DNA of 64,000 nt, from assembly GCA_900542185.1 (NCBI GenBank), contig UQMZ01000009.1:29710-93709 (forward strand), in the 5' to 3' direction. The notes beneath the pieces are model-generated. The model was given only the letters and a program-made list of their open reading frames with translations. It was not told the origin of the DNA and ran no database searches. This DNA comes from an uncultured Bacteroidales bacterium. Lineage in GTDB: Bacteria > Bacteroidota > Bacteroidia > Bacteroidales > Muribaculaceae. Shown here piece by piece: positions 34,076-43,040 of this stretch (position 1 is the stretch's first letter; every line of letters begins with the position of its first letter). The position numbers and the translations under genes were made by a program.

Positions 34076-36293
34076 TCAGCCGGTCATGGCTTAACCTGAA
34101 GTCATTCAGAGGTTTTCCGTTATACGTCACCTTGTTGCACACGCCTCCGTCCGCACCCTTCCTTCGGATATTCAGCAGCTTGCCGCCGGCGTCAAGCGTG
34201 ATCGAATCAAAGGCCGGAACTCCTATGTAATAGCAAGGCGTAGACGGTGCCACGGGGTAGAAGCCCAATGCCGAGAACACGTACCAGGCGGACATCTGGC
34301 CGGCGTCGTCGTTGCCGGACAGTCCGCCGGGCGTGGCCATGTATTCCGTGTCCATGATGTGGCGCACATATTTCTGCGTCAGATCCCAACGTCCGGCGGC
34401 ATCGAACATGTATGGTATCTGGTGGCACGGTTCGTTGCCGTGCCAGTAACGGCCTTGACTGAACATGGAGTCAAGTTTGGCCGTGAATTTTTCGTTGCCT
34501 CCCATCAGGTCTATAAGTCCCGCCACATCGTGCGGCACATACCATGTGTAATGACACGGCGCACCCTCCGTGAACGCGTCGTTGAAGGTGAACGGGTCCG
34601 TGCCGGCTACGAATTTTCCGTTTGCGTGACGTCCGTTGGCATATCCCGACTTCCGGTCCATCACGTTGCGCCAGTTCTGGCTGCGGCGCATCAGTTTCTT
34701 ATAATCTTTCTGATTCCCGAGTTTCTTTGCTATCTGCGCTAAAGCATAGTCGTCAAAAGCGTATTCCAATGTGCGCGACGACTGTTCGTCGTCATGAAAC
34801 GCCTCGGCGACAGGGTCTTCAACCGGTATGTAGCCATATTTCAAGTACGATTTCAGGGCGCGCCGTCCCATGCCGTTCTTATAGTCATCGAAAGATTCCG
34901 GACTCTCGAAGGCATTCTTACGCAAGTATTTATACGCGCTGTCAATGTCAAATCCCTTAATCCCCTTTACCGCCGCATCCGCCAACACCACGGCGCAGTG
35001 GTCGCCTATCATGGCGGCGGTGTAACTGTTCCAGCAGGGAAATATCGGCATCCAGCCTCCCTGCTCGGCCTTCAGCACTAATGACTGCATCATGTCGCCG
35101 CTTCGGCGCGGGTCAATGATGTTCAACAACGGATGCAACGCGCGGTAGGTGTCCCACATGCTGAAATCGTCGTAGTAATCATGCCCGGGCTCCATATATC
35201 GTATCGGAGTGCCTGTCGCGAACGAGGGGTAGGCGCCGTCAAGGTCGTTGTAGACTCTGGGCAGCAGCGAGGCGCGGTATAATGCGCCGTACAGCTTGGC
35301 GTTGGCGTCGAAGTCGCCCCCTTCCGTGCGGATCTTGCCGAGCCGTTCCTGCCATGCGGCCGCCGACAGGGCACGTATCCCATCGAAATCGCAGTCTCCT
35401 AATTCGCCCTCCATGTTCCTGACGGCAGCGTCCATGCCGGTAAACGAGCTTCCGGCCTTAACAGTGACCTTGTCACCCTTCTTCACCTTGTAGCTGACAT
35501 ACACACCGATGCGCGGCATAGCGGATATGCTTTGCTTTCCTTTGTTGATGGTATCGCCTCGGAATGTTCCCCATTCCGTAATCTCCAGGTTTTCAGGCAG
35601 GCGCGCCACATAATAACCCGTGAAACCGGCCCGCTCCCCCCAGCCCTGATAGATGCGATGCACGGGGTTTGACGCCCTTATCTCACGTTTCGCCGGATCA
35701 TACTCCACTGTCGCCTCGCCTTCGTCGGAATTGGGATACACCACGATATGCCCCGTGCCGGCTTGCGTGTATGTTAATCTGAACATGCCGGCCCGTGACA
35801 GGCCCGTGACCTCGGCCTGCATTCCCTCGTCAGGAAGCGTGACGTTGTAATAATCGGGACGGGCGGTCTCGCTGTCTTTGTCCATGCGCGTTCCCCGTCG
35901 TTCGGGCGACGTGCGCAGATCGCCGTACAGTCCGCTTAGGGTCACGCTGCCGTAATCCTGCGTGCAGCCACCGTTCACCCAGTGCGAGTTACGGAAGCCC
36001 CCGAAGAGCTCGTCGGCATAATAATATGGCGCCACGCACTTTTTCTCGGTGTCGCGGGTCTGAGGCGTCCACATATTCATGCCGTGCGGCACGCCGACCG
36101 CCGGAACCGTCTGGCCGTGTTCCTCCGAGCCTTTGCCGAACTTCCCCGCCGTCTTAGTCTCCGCATACGCGCTGCCAACGCGCGTGTCGACATAGTCCAA
36201 CAGACTTTGGCTCAATGCATTGTTGACAAATATCAGACTTGTCAGAACACACGTGACGATTCGGGATTTAAGAAATATGCCGGCTTGTTCCAT
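34047..36293 (-). CDS. GH92 alpha-mannosidase
   Basis: 748 residues with an N-terminal signal peptide (cut near ALSQ, residue 29). The family pattern is clear: VDTRVGS at the N-terminus, AVGVPHGMNMWTP, the DYYDDFSMWDTYRALHP segment, NEPCHQIPYMF, and the calcium/catalytic GGLSGNDDAGQMSAWYVFSALG. GH92 enzymes are calcium-dependent exo-mannosidases acting on alpha-mannose in N-glycans and yeast mannan. It is a single gene on the minus strand, upstream of and divergent from the acyltransferase gene, and tail-to-tail with the PfkB gene. Confidence 0.95.
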   Translation of the reverse strand: MEQAGIFLKSRIVTCVLTSLIFVNNALSQSLLDYVDTRVGSAYAETKTAGKFGKGSEEHGQTVPAVGVPHGMNMWTPQTRDTEKKCVAPYYYADELFGGFRNSHWVNGGCTQDYGSVTLSGLYGDLRTSPERRGTRMDKDSETARPDYYNVTLPDEGMQAEVTGLSRAGMFRLTYTQAGTGHIVVYPNSDEGEATVEYDPAKREIRASNPVHRIYQGWGERAGFTGYYVARLPENLEITEWGTFRGDTINKGKQSISAMPRIGVYVSYKVKKGDKVTVKAGSSFTGMDAAVRNMEGELGDCDFDGIRALSAAAWQERLGKIRTEGGDFDANAKLYGALYRASLLPRVYNDLDGAYPSFATGTPIRYMEPGHDYYDDFSMWDTYRALHPLLNIIDPRRSGDMMQSLVLKAEQGGWMPIFPCWNSYTAAMIGDHCAVVLADAAVKGIKGFDIDSAYKYLRKNAFESPESFDDYKNGMGRRALKSYLKYGYIPVEDPVAEAFHDDEQSSRTLEYAFDDYALAQIAKKLGNQKDYKKLMRRSQNWRNVMDRKSGYANGRHANGKFVAGTDPFTFNDAFTEGAPCHYTWYVPHDVAGLIDLMGGNEKFTAKLDSMFSQGRYWHGNEPCHQIPYMFDAAGRWDLTQKYVRHIMDTEYMATPGGLSGNDDAGQMSAWYVFSALGFYPVAPSTPCYYIGVPAFDSITLDAGGKLLNIRRKGADGGVCNKVTYNGKPLNDFRLSHDRLINGGTLLFE

Positions 36294-36315
36294 GGATTTA
36301 AGGTAGTTTATAATG

Positions 36316-36348
36316 CAAATTTAAAAAATTATTACGAACTTTGACAAA
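36316..36348 (-). promoter_or_regulatory. Promoter for the GH92 gene
   Basis: On the minus strand TAAATTTG (36323-36316) and TTTG (36348-36345) give a -7/-33 pair 21 bases apart, 22 bases ahead of the GH92 ATG. The 81-base divergent gap must also serve the gene at 36375. Confidence 0.7.
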
Positions 36349-36374
36349 AATTTTCGAACATCAACCTCCGACGC

Positions 36375-37487
36375 ATGAAGAAAGCGGGTACAACAACAGT
36401 GAAGGCCAAGACATCGGGCAGGCGCATCGCGGCACTTGACGTGATGCGCGGCATGACCATTGCCCTTATGATAGTGGTGAACAACGCCGGCGGCCCCGAA
36501 AGCTATGCACAGCTGCAGCACAGCGACTGGAACGGCCTGACTCTCTGCGACCTCGTGTTTCCCTTTTTCCTGTTCATAATGGGTGTCACCACCTATCTGT
36601 CGCTGTCCAAGAGTCAGTTCAGACCGTCCGGCCCGTTGTTCGGCAAGATATTCAAACGTACAGCCGTGATTCTGCTGATATGCTGGGCTTTGCATTGGTT
36701 CGACAATGTATGTTACGAGGGGGCGTGGCTTGACTTCGGGCATCTGCGCCTCACTGGGGTTCTGACGCGCATCGCGCTCTGTTACTGCATCGTGTCGCTG
36801 TTAGCTCTCTGGCTGTCTCTCAGACAGATGGCTGTGGTGGCCGCGGTGCTGCTCGCTGTGTACGGCGCATTGCTGATTGAGTTCCACGGATACAACAATG
36901 ACACCTCGAATGTCAATACGGTTGTCGACCGGTTCCTGCTTTCGCCCGATTTCCTGTATACACGCCGTCCCGTAGACCCCGAAGGCATTCTGTCCACCAT
37001 CCCGGCCGTGGCGCACACCGTCATCGGCTTCTGCTGCGGATACGTCCTGAAACAGCGCCGCAGTCTCGACTCCAAACTGCTGTGGCTCTATGTGTTCGGC
37101 ACCACCATGATTATCGGAGGCCTGCTGATATCCATACCCCTCCCGCTCAACAAACGCATCTGGTCGCCCAGCTACGCCGTGGTCTGCTGCGGCATCGCGG
37201 CCATGCTGCTCGCCACTCTCTCATATTTCATCGACAAGAAGGGGTACCATACCGAGTTCCGGTTCTTCGAGTGGTTCGGCGTCAACCCGCTGTTCCTGTA
37301 CGTATTGGCCGAAGCCCTGAGTGCCGTGCTCGGCTCGACCGGTGCTGGCGATGCGATCTACAACGCCTTCCTCTCCGTCATCCACGATCCATACATGGCG
37401 TCCGCCTGCTATTCGGTGTCGCTCTGCCTGTTCGTGGCTGCCGTGGCCTATCCCCTCTACCGCAAACGCATCTACATCAAGATATAG
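36375..37487 (+). CDS. Membrane acyltransferase-like protein (HGSNAT/DUF5009 family)
   Basis: 370 residues with about ten membrane segments. The opening RIAALDVMRGMTIALMIVVNN and the following DLVFPFFLFIMGVTTYLSL are hallmarks of the heparan-alpha-glucosaminide N-acetyltransferase relatives common in Bacteroidales. These are thought to pass an acetyl group across the membrane to a glucosamine; no activity is proven for the bacterial group. It lies divergent from GH92 and near the PUL, so a role in glycan handling is plausible but not shown. Confidence 0.82.
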   Translation: MKKAGTTTVKAKTSGRRIAALDVMRGMTIALMIVVNNAGGPESYAQLQHSDWNGLTLCDLVFPFFLFIMGVTTYLSLSKSQFRPSGPLFGKIFKRTAVILLICWALHWFDNVCYEGAWLDFGHLRLTGVLTRIALCYCIVSLLALWLSLRQMAVVAAVLLAVYGALLIEFHGYNNDTSNVNTVVDRFLLSPDFLYTRRPVDPEGILSTIPAVAHTVIGFCCGYVLKQRRSLDSKLLWLYVFGTTMIIGGLLISIPLPLNKRIWSPSYAVVCCGIAAMLLATLSYFIDKKGYHTEFRFFEWFGVNPLFLYVLAEALSAVLGSTGAGDAIYNAFLSVIHDPYMASACYSVSLCLFVAAVAYPLYRKRIYIKI

Positions 37488-37552
37488 TAGCGCAGGCTCT
37501 CCGAGCCGCGCCCAATAGTAACGGAATCTAAGGAATGTTACCGAAACATGAT

Positions 37553-37933
37553 ATGAAACTGATAGTAGTCACAATCCTTCTGCTGATTGTATCCAACATC
37601 TTCATGACCCTGGCCTGGTACGGCCACCTGCGCCTCCAGCAGGCCGGCGTGTCAGGCAACTGGCCCCTGTATGCCGTCATCCTGTTCTCATGGGGCATCG
37701 CCCTGGCCGAATACTGCTTCATGATTCCCGCCAACCGCATCGGATTCGAAGGCAACGGCGGCCCCTTCAGCCTGTTCCAGCTTAAGATCATCCAGGAGGT
37801 GATCACCCTGACCGTATTCACCGTCATCGCCATGTTCCTGTTCCAGGGTCAGAAGTTCCACTGGAATCACCTCGTGGCCTTCCTATGCCTCATCGCCGCC
37901 GTCGTTTTCGCGTTCCTGCCTGTCAAATCTTAA
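37553..37933 (+). CDS. DUF486 / DMT-family small membrane protein
   Basis: The ATG at 37553 is used (MKLIVVTILLLIVSN); one at 37535 is possible. About 126 residues with four membrane helices; SNIFMTLAWYGHL and IALAEYCFMIPANRIG are the conserved DUF486 blocks. Function unknown, distantly like small drug/metabolite transporters. The 65 bases before it contain a small GGCTC-TCC-GAGCC hairpin. Downstream 37934-38217 is AT-rich and carries only the SusC promoter. Confidence 0.85.
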   Translation: MKLIVVTILLLIVSNIFMTLAWYGHLRLQQAGVSGNWPLYAVILFSWGIALAEYCFMIPANRIGFEGNGGPFSLFQLKIIQEVITLTVFTVIAMFLFQGQKFHWNHLVAFLCLIAAVVFAFLPVKS

Positions 37934-38039
37934 AATTTTATAGTGTTTCAAATACACTTATAATCAGTATTTTAGCCATAATTGCGTGATTTATTGCATT
38001 TTGGAGAGTGTGAATTATTGTTAATTTATGCTAATTCCC

Positions 38040-38071
38040 TTGCGCGGTTTATCAAAAAATTTTTAAATTTG
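38040..38071 (+). promoter_or_regulatory. Promoter for the SusC/SusD PUL
   Basis: TAAATTTG at 38064-38071 with TTG at 38040-38042 gives the -7/-33 arrangement. The leader to the SusC ATG is about 140 bases, long enough for post-transcriptional control, though no clear structure was seen. Confidence 0.65.
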
Positions 38072-38217
38072 CAGCCTAATCTAATCTAAACCTATACCGA
38101 AACCTCCTCAAGACTCTCCACATAATAACTGATACCAACCGACTCTCCTCCATATTTTTGCGAAAGAAATAATGACTGTGGACACGCAAGTGCCGCAAGG
38201 ACGTTAACCTGACATCC

Positions 38218-41200
38218 ATGAAAAAAATGCAGAAAAGGAACCACTTCATGTATCTGCATGTCGGACTGCGAGCGATAGTGCTCGCCATTCTGTTGCCGGC
38301 ATGCATGATGATTGCCATCGGCGCACGTGCCGACGAGACAATCACCGGAACCGTTACCGACGAAAAGAGCGAGCCCCTTATCGGAGCCACGGTGATGGTG
38401 GCAGGATCAAATACAGGAACCGCTACCGACATCGACGGCAAATTCTCACTCCAGGCCAAGCAGGGCGCCACGCTGCGCGTATCCTATGTGGGATATACCT
38501 CGACTGACGTCAAAGTCAAGGGCAATGACCTGAAAATCACGCTTAAGGAGGACAACGCACTTCTGGAGGAAGTCGTGGTAGTAGGCTACGGCTCCATGAA
38601 GCGCAAGGACCTGACAGGTTCCATCTCCACCGTCAACGCCAAGGACATGAACGTCGGATCGTACACCGATCCGGGACAGTTGCTGCAGGGCAAGGTTCCC
38701 GGTCTGGTCGTGGTGCAGAACTCCGACCCCAACGGCGGCGTAAACTCCATGACGCTGCGCGGAGCCTCGACCCTGAACCAGTCCACCGAACCGCTCTATG
38801 TGGTGGACGGAATTCCGGGCGTGGAACTTAACCTGGTGCCACCGCAGGACATCGAGTCCATCGACGTGCTGCGCGACGCATCGGCCACGGCCATCTACGG
38901 CTCGAAGGCCGCCAACGGCGTTATCATCGTCACCACCAAGCGTGGCGCGCAGGGTAAGGCCAATGTGGTGTATTCCGGTTATGTTTCCTGGGAGAAGGTC
39001 GCCAACGACCACGACATGATGAGCGCCAGCCAGCTCCGCGACTACGCACAGCGTCACGACATCACCCTAAACAACGACTTGGGTTACGACACCAACTGGG
39101 CAAAGGAAGTGCAGCGCACCGGTTTCGCCCACAACCATAACCTGTCCGTCTCCGGCGGCGGCAAGAACGTGAACTATTCCGCATCGGTCAACTACATAGC
39201 CCGCGACGGTATCATCAAGGGTGTGGGCAACAACCTGTTCACCGCCCGCACTTACGTGGAGGGCACGGTGCTGAAGGACCGCCTGACCCTCGGCATAGGC
39301 GTCAACGGCAACGTCCGCAACGAATGGGGCGTGGCCCGCGACGGCGACGGCAAGTCGGTCTACAACGCCATGTACTATTATTCGCCCCTTGTGCCCGTGC
39401 GCGACGAGGACGGCTCATGGTACTCCGACATGTCGATCTCGCAGAACTACAACCCCCTGACCCTGATCAACGAGGACCGCAGCCGCGCCACTTTCAAGCG
39501 TCTGCAGGTAACCGGAAAGGCCCGTCTCAAAATCATCGACGGTCTGTTCCTCAACGCCAACTTCTCGTACCAGAACAAGAGCAAGGACTATAAGGACTAT
39601 CACTCGCACGCCTCCGAAATCAACAACCGCAACGGCGAGGCAAGCCGCGAGACGTACACCGACGTATTCAAGCTGATGGAGATATTCGGCAACTACGACA
39701 AGGAGTTCGGCGACAAGCACAAACTCGGCGTCATGTTAGGTTACTCGTGGGAACAGTCGGACAACGAGGACGGCTTCGGCGCCCGCGGCTATAACTTCTA
39801 CGACGATTCCCTCGGATGGAACAACATCGGCATGGCCAATTCCTGGGATCCGGATCCCGTATGGGCCAAAGTGCAGTGGACCAAAAGGATGATCTCGTTC
39901 TACGGCCGCGCCAACTATTCGTTCGACTCGCGATACATCGCTCAGGTAGCCCTTCGTCGCGACGGCGCCTCCACTTTCGGATCGAACAACAAGTGGGCCA
40001 CATTCCCCTCGGCATCCATCGCATGGCGCATCACCGGCGAAAAATTCATGGAAAGCTCGCAGTCATGGCTCAGCGACCTCAAGCTGCGCGTGGGATGGGG
40101 CAAGAGCGGCAACTCGTCGGGATTCAAGGCCAACACCTCCAAATTCTTCTACCAGGCCGGCGCCCGCTTCGACTATGTCGATCCCGCCACAGGCGAGGTG
40201 CACAGCTACAAGAACCTGAACGCGGCCCGCAACCAGAACGACAACCTGAAATGGGAGACCACCTCGATGCTCAACATCGGTCTGGACTTCGCGTTCCTTA
40301 ACGGTCGCATCAACGGTACGATCGAATACTACGACAAGGACACGCGCGACATGATATGGGACTACGCCGTATCCACCACCCGTTATCCCGTCGGAACCCT
40401 CACCGCCAACGTGGGACGCATGCGCAACCGCGGCGTCGAGCTGCAGATCAACGCAGTGCCGTTCCAGGGCGAGTTCACATGGACCACATCGCTTAACTTC
40501 TCGCACAACAAGAACGAGATCGTAAGCATCTCCGACCCCTCCAACGGATTCACGGCCGGCATCCTGAACCGCTACAACCCCTCGCTGCCCGGTGCTTCTA
40601 CCGCCACCACGCAGCGCATCATAGAGGGACAGCCCATCGGTACGTTCTACATGTACGAATGGGCCGGTTATGACGAGAACGGCAACTCAACGTTCTATGT
40701 CTACAACAAGGCCAACGAACAGACCAAGGGCGAGCGCCTGCGCGACGAGAACGGCAACTTTGTCACCACCAACACCCCCGAGGAGAAAGACCGCGTCATC
40801 GTGGGCAACGCACAGCCGAAACTCACCATGGGCTGGAACAACAACCTGACGTACAAGAATTTCGACCTGAACCTGTTCTTCACCGGCGTGTTCGGCCAGA
40901 AGATATTCAACGAGCCCCGCGCATACTTCGGCTATGTCAGCAACGTGGCTCTGGGCAAGAACGTGTTCGCCGACATCGAGAGCTACCAGAACCCGAACGA
41001 CGGCTACTCGTCGATTCCTTCCGACCGCTGGCTGGAGGACGGCTCATACTTCAAGCTCGCTTCCGTCACGCTCGGATATACATTCCGCAACTGCTTCAAC
41101 GGTTGGCTGAACAACATCCGCCTGTACGTGTCGGCCAACAACGTGTTCACTATCACCAAGTACAAGGGGCGCGATCCCGAAATCTGCCTCGGAGGCCTCG

Positions 41201-41277
41201 AGCCGGGTCATGACTCGCGCAACGACCACTATCCCCGTACACGTCAGATACTTGTAGGAGCAACCATCAATTTCTAA
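38218..41277 (+). CDS. SusC/RagA-family TonB-dependent receptor
   Basis: 1019 residues. A long signal region (first 40 residues) is followed by a carboxypeptidase-like regulatory domain (ITGTVTDEKSEPLIGATV, about 42-120), a TonB-box-like EEVVVVGYGSMKRKDLTGS, the plug (LYVVDGIPG, then SIDVLRDASATAIYGSKAANGVI) and a 22-strand barrel ending QILVGATINF. It imports oligosaccharides across the outer membrane with energy from TonB-ExbBD. Paired with SusD nine bases downstream; first gene of the PUL. Confidence 0.96.
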   Translation: MKKMQKRNHFMYLHVGLRAIVLAILLPACMMIAIGARADETITGTVTDEKSEPLIGATVMVAGSNTGTATDIDGKFSLQAKQGATLRVSYVGYTSTDVKVKGNDLKITLKEDNALLEEVVVVGYGSMKRKDLTGSISTVNAKDMNVGSYTDPGQLLQGKVPGLVVVQNSDPNGGVNSMTLRGASTLNQSTEPLYVVDGIPGVELNLVPPQDIESIDVLRDASATAIYGSKAANGVIIVTTKRGAQGKANVVYSGYVSWEKVANDHDMMSASQLRDYAQRHDITLNNDLGYDTNWAKEVQRTGFAHNHNLSVSGGGKNVNYSASVNYIARDGIIKGVGNNLFTARTYVEGTVLKDRLTLGIGVNGNVRNEWGVARDGDGKSVYNAMYYYSPLVPVRDEDGSWYSDMSISQNYNPLTLINEDRSRATFKRLQVTGKARLKIIDGLFLNANFSYQNKSKDYKDYHSHASEINNRNGEASRETYTDVFKLMEIFGNYDKEFGDKHKLGVMLGYSWEQSDNEDGFGARGYNFYDDSLGWNNIGMANSWDPDPVWAKVQWTKRMISFYGRANYSFDSRYIAQVALRRDGASTFGSNNKWATFPSASIAWRITGEKFMESSQSWLSDLKLRVGWGKSGNSSGFKANTSKFFYQAGARFDYVDPATGEVHSYKNLNAARNQNDNLKWETTSMLNIGLDFAFLNGRINGTIEYYDKDTRDMIWDYAVSTTRYPVGTLTANVGRMRNRGVELQINAVPFQGEFTWTTSLNFSHNKNEIVSISDPSNGFTAGILNRYNPSLPGASTATTQRIIEGQPIGTFYMYEWAGYDENGNSTFYVYNKANEQTKGERLRDENGNFVTTNTPEEKDRVIVGNAQPKLTMGWNNNLTYKNFDLNLFFTGVFGQKIFNEPRAYFGYVSNVALGKNVFADIESYQNPNDGYSSIPSDRWLEDGSYFKLASVTLGYTFRNCFNGWLNNIRLYVSANNVFTITKYKGRDPEICLGGLEPGHDSRNDHYPRTRQILVGATINF

Positions 41278-41286
41278 GCTAATCCC

Positions 41287-42951
41287 ATGAAATCATATAT
41301 CAAGACACTGCTGATGTCGGGGGCCGCGGCTATGGCCCTGGCATCGTGCACCGACCTGGACGTCGACCTGAAGGGAGACTATACCACGTTTCCCGACAAC
41401 CCCATAGCCGTGAGCGGCGAGTTCGAGGGGTGCTACCATTACACCCGCAACGAGGCCTGGTTCGGCCGTAACTTCTGGGAGGTTGCCTTCCTGTGCGGCG
41501 ACGAGGCCGTGGGGGTCAATCTTGCCGGCGTGTACGACGACAACGGCCGCTGGCGTGACGGCTCAATCCACAACTTCCGTCCCGACCTGCAGGGCGTGGG
41601 CCTGATGGGCGACATGCTTTCCGGCATCACTTACACCAACACCCGTATCATGAACTATGGCGGCGCGGAGGGAAAGGATCCCATCGTGGCTCCCTTGCGT
41701 GCCATACGAGCATACTATCACTTCTGGATGATGGAATTCTACGGCGACGTGCCCATCATGGAACATCCCGCCGAGGAGGGTGAGGCAATCGACCGTCAGC
41801 CCCGCGCCGACGTGGCACGCTGGATCGAGAAGGAGCTGTTGGAGGCAATTCCCGACCTGACCGAAGACAACGACGCCTCCACTTACGGCCGACCCAACAA
41901 GTGGATGGCCGAGGCGCTGCTCGCCAAACTCTACCTCAACTGGGGCGTATACACCAACGACATCACCACCGTCACCGGCTCCACGCCTAACGAGAAACTT
42001 GACGACTGCGTCAAGTGGTGTGACGAGATAATCAAGTCCGGCAAGTTCTCCGTAGGAAAGGGATACCGCAAGAAGTTCTTCCCCGACAACGGCGTCCAGA
42101 TCTCGGACTTCATCTATGCCGTGGACTTCGACCCGGAGAAGATAGGCAACGGCACATGGAAATATGCAGGCGGCACGGAGATGAACCGCTGGTGGGACTT
42201 TCGCAAGTTCGGATACCTCGACCCCTGCGTCTATGGCTGGAAGCCTGAGAACTCCGTGGCGGGCATCTTCATCCTCACCCCCGAGTGCGTGGCCCGCTTC
42301 AATCTCCCCGGCGACGAACGCAACGAAATGATTGCCGCCGGTCCGTTCGGTGGCTTCGACGAGAACTTCAACCGCCGCTCCGAACCCATCACGGTATATA
42401 CCAGTGCACGTCACACCACAGTGTATGGGCCGCTGGACTACAAGGTGGATTTTGAGTTCAGGAACATCAAACTCCTGGACGTGGGCGACGAGGACGAAAT
42501 GGAGAACTGCATGAAGGGCGCGCGTCTGTACAAATACCCCATCCGCGAGAGTGACGACAAGAAATGGGGCCGCTTCCAGTTCAACGACATCCCGGTGTTC
42601 CGCTATGCCGACGTACTGCTGATGAAAGCCGAGTGCCTGCTGCGCGGAGCCACTCCCACAATGAGCCACACCGCCGCTTCGCTGATGAACGAGGTGCGCG
42701 ACTGCGCAAGCGCTCCACACGTGACCGGCACCCCCTCGCTTCAGGACCTGCTGGACGAGCGTAGCCGTGAATTCATCATGGAACCCTGGCGCCGCAACGA
42801 CCTGATCCGATTCGGCAAGTTCGAGAACTGCGCCAAGTGGAAAGTCGAGGCAAATCCCACCACAATGGCCGACGTCAACAAGCGTCTGTTCCCCATCCCG
42901 ACCGGCGAGATAAACACCAATACAAACTGGAAACAGAATCCCGGTTACTGA
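41287..42951 (+). CDS. SusD/RagB-family surface glycan-binding lipoprotein
   Basis: 554 residues with a lipoprotein signal peptide (lipobox LASC, Cys21) and the helical TPR-like SusD fold: RAIRAYYHFWMMEFYGDVPIM near residue 138 and LLDERSREFIMEPWRRNDLIRFG near residue 490 are typical SusD blocks. It caps the SusC barrel and binds the incoming glycan. The ending LFPIPTGEINTNTNWKQNPGY is also standard. Confidence 0.96.
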   Translation: MKSYIKTLLMSGAAAMALASCTDLDVDLKGDYTTFPDNPIAVSGEFEGCYHYTRNEAWFGRNFWEVAFLCGDEAVGVNLAGVYDDNGRWRDGSIHNFRPDLQGVGLMGDMLSGITYTNTRIMNYGGAEGKDPIVAPLRAIRAYYHFWMMEFYGDVPIMEHPAEEGEAIDRQPRADVARWIEKELLEAIPDLTEDNDASTYGRPNKWMAEALLAKLYLNWGVYTNDITTVTGSTPNEKLDDCVKWCDEIIKSGKFSVGKGYRKKFFPDNGVQISDFIYAVDFDPEKIGNGTWKYAGGTEMNRWWDFRKFGYLDPCVYGWKPENSVAGIFILTPECVARFNLPGDERNEMIAAGPFGGFDENFNRRSEPITVYTSARHTTVYGPLDYKVDFEFRNIKLLDVGDEDEMENCMKGARLYKYPIRESDDKKWGRFQFNDIPVFRYADVLLMKAECLLRGATPTMSHTAASLMNEVRDCASAPHVTGTPSLQDLLDERSREFIMEPWRRNDLIRFGKFENCAKWKVEANPTTMADVNKRLFPIPTGEINTNTNWKQNPGY

Positions 42952-42998
42952 TTTAACATACCATTCATAGATAGAAATACAATCAACTTACATTAACC

Positions 42999-43024
42999 CG
43001 GAGTCCCGCCCCGGCGGGACTCCG
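42999..43024 (+). promoter_or_regulatory. Perfect 12-bp intercistronic hairpin after susD
   Basis: CGGAGTCCCGCC and GGCGGGACTCCG pair perfectly around CC, 16 bases before the next start. ATAAAA follows instead of a T-run, so it is more likely a 3' stabiliser or partial attenuator that lets susCD be expressed above the downstream genes. Confidence 0.65.
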
Positions 43025-43040
43025 ATAAAACCAAATCATC

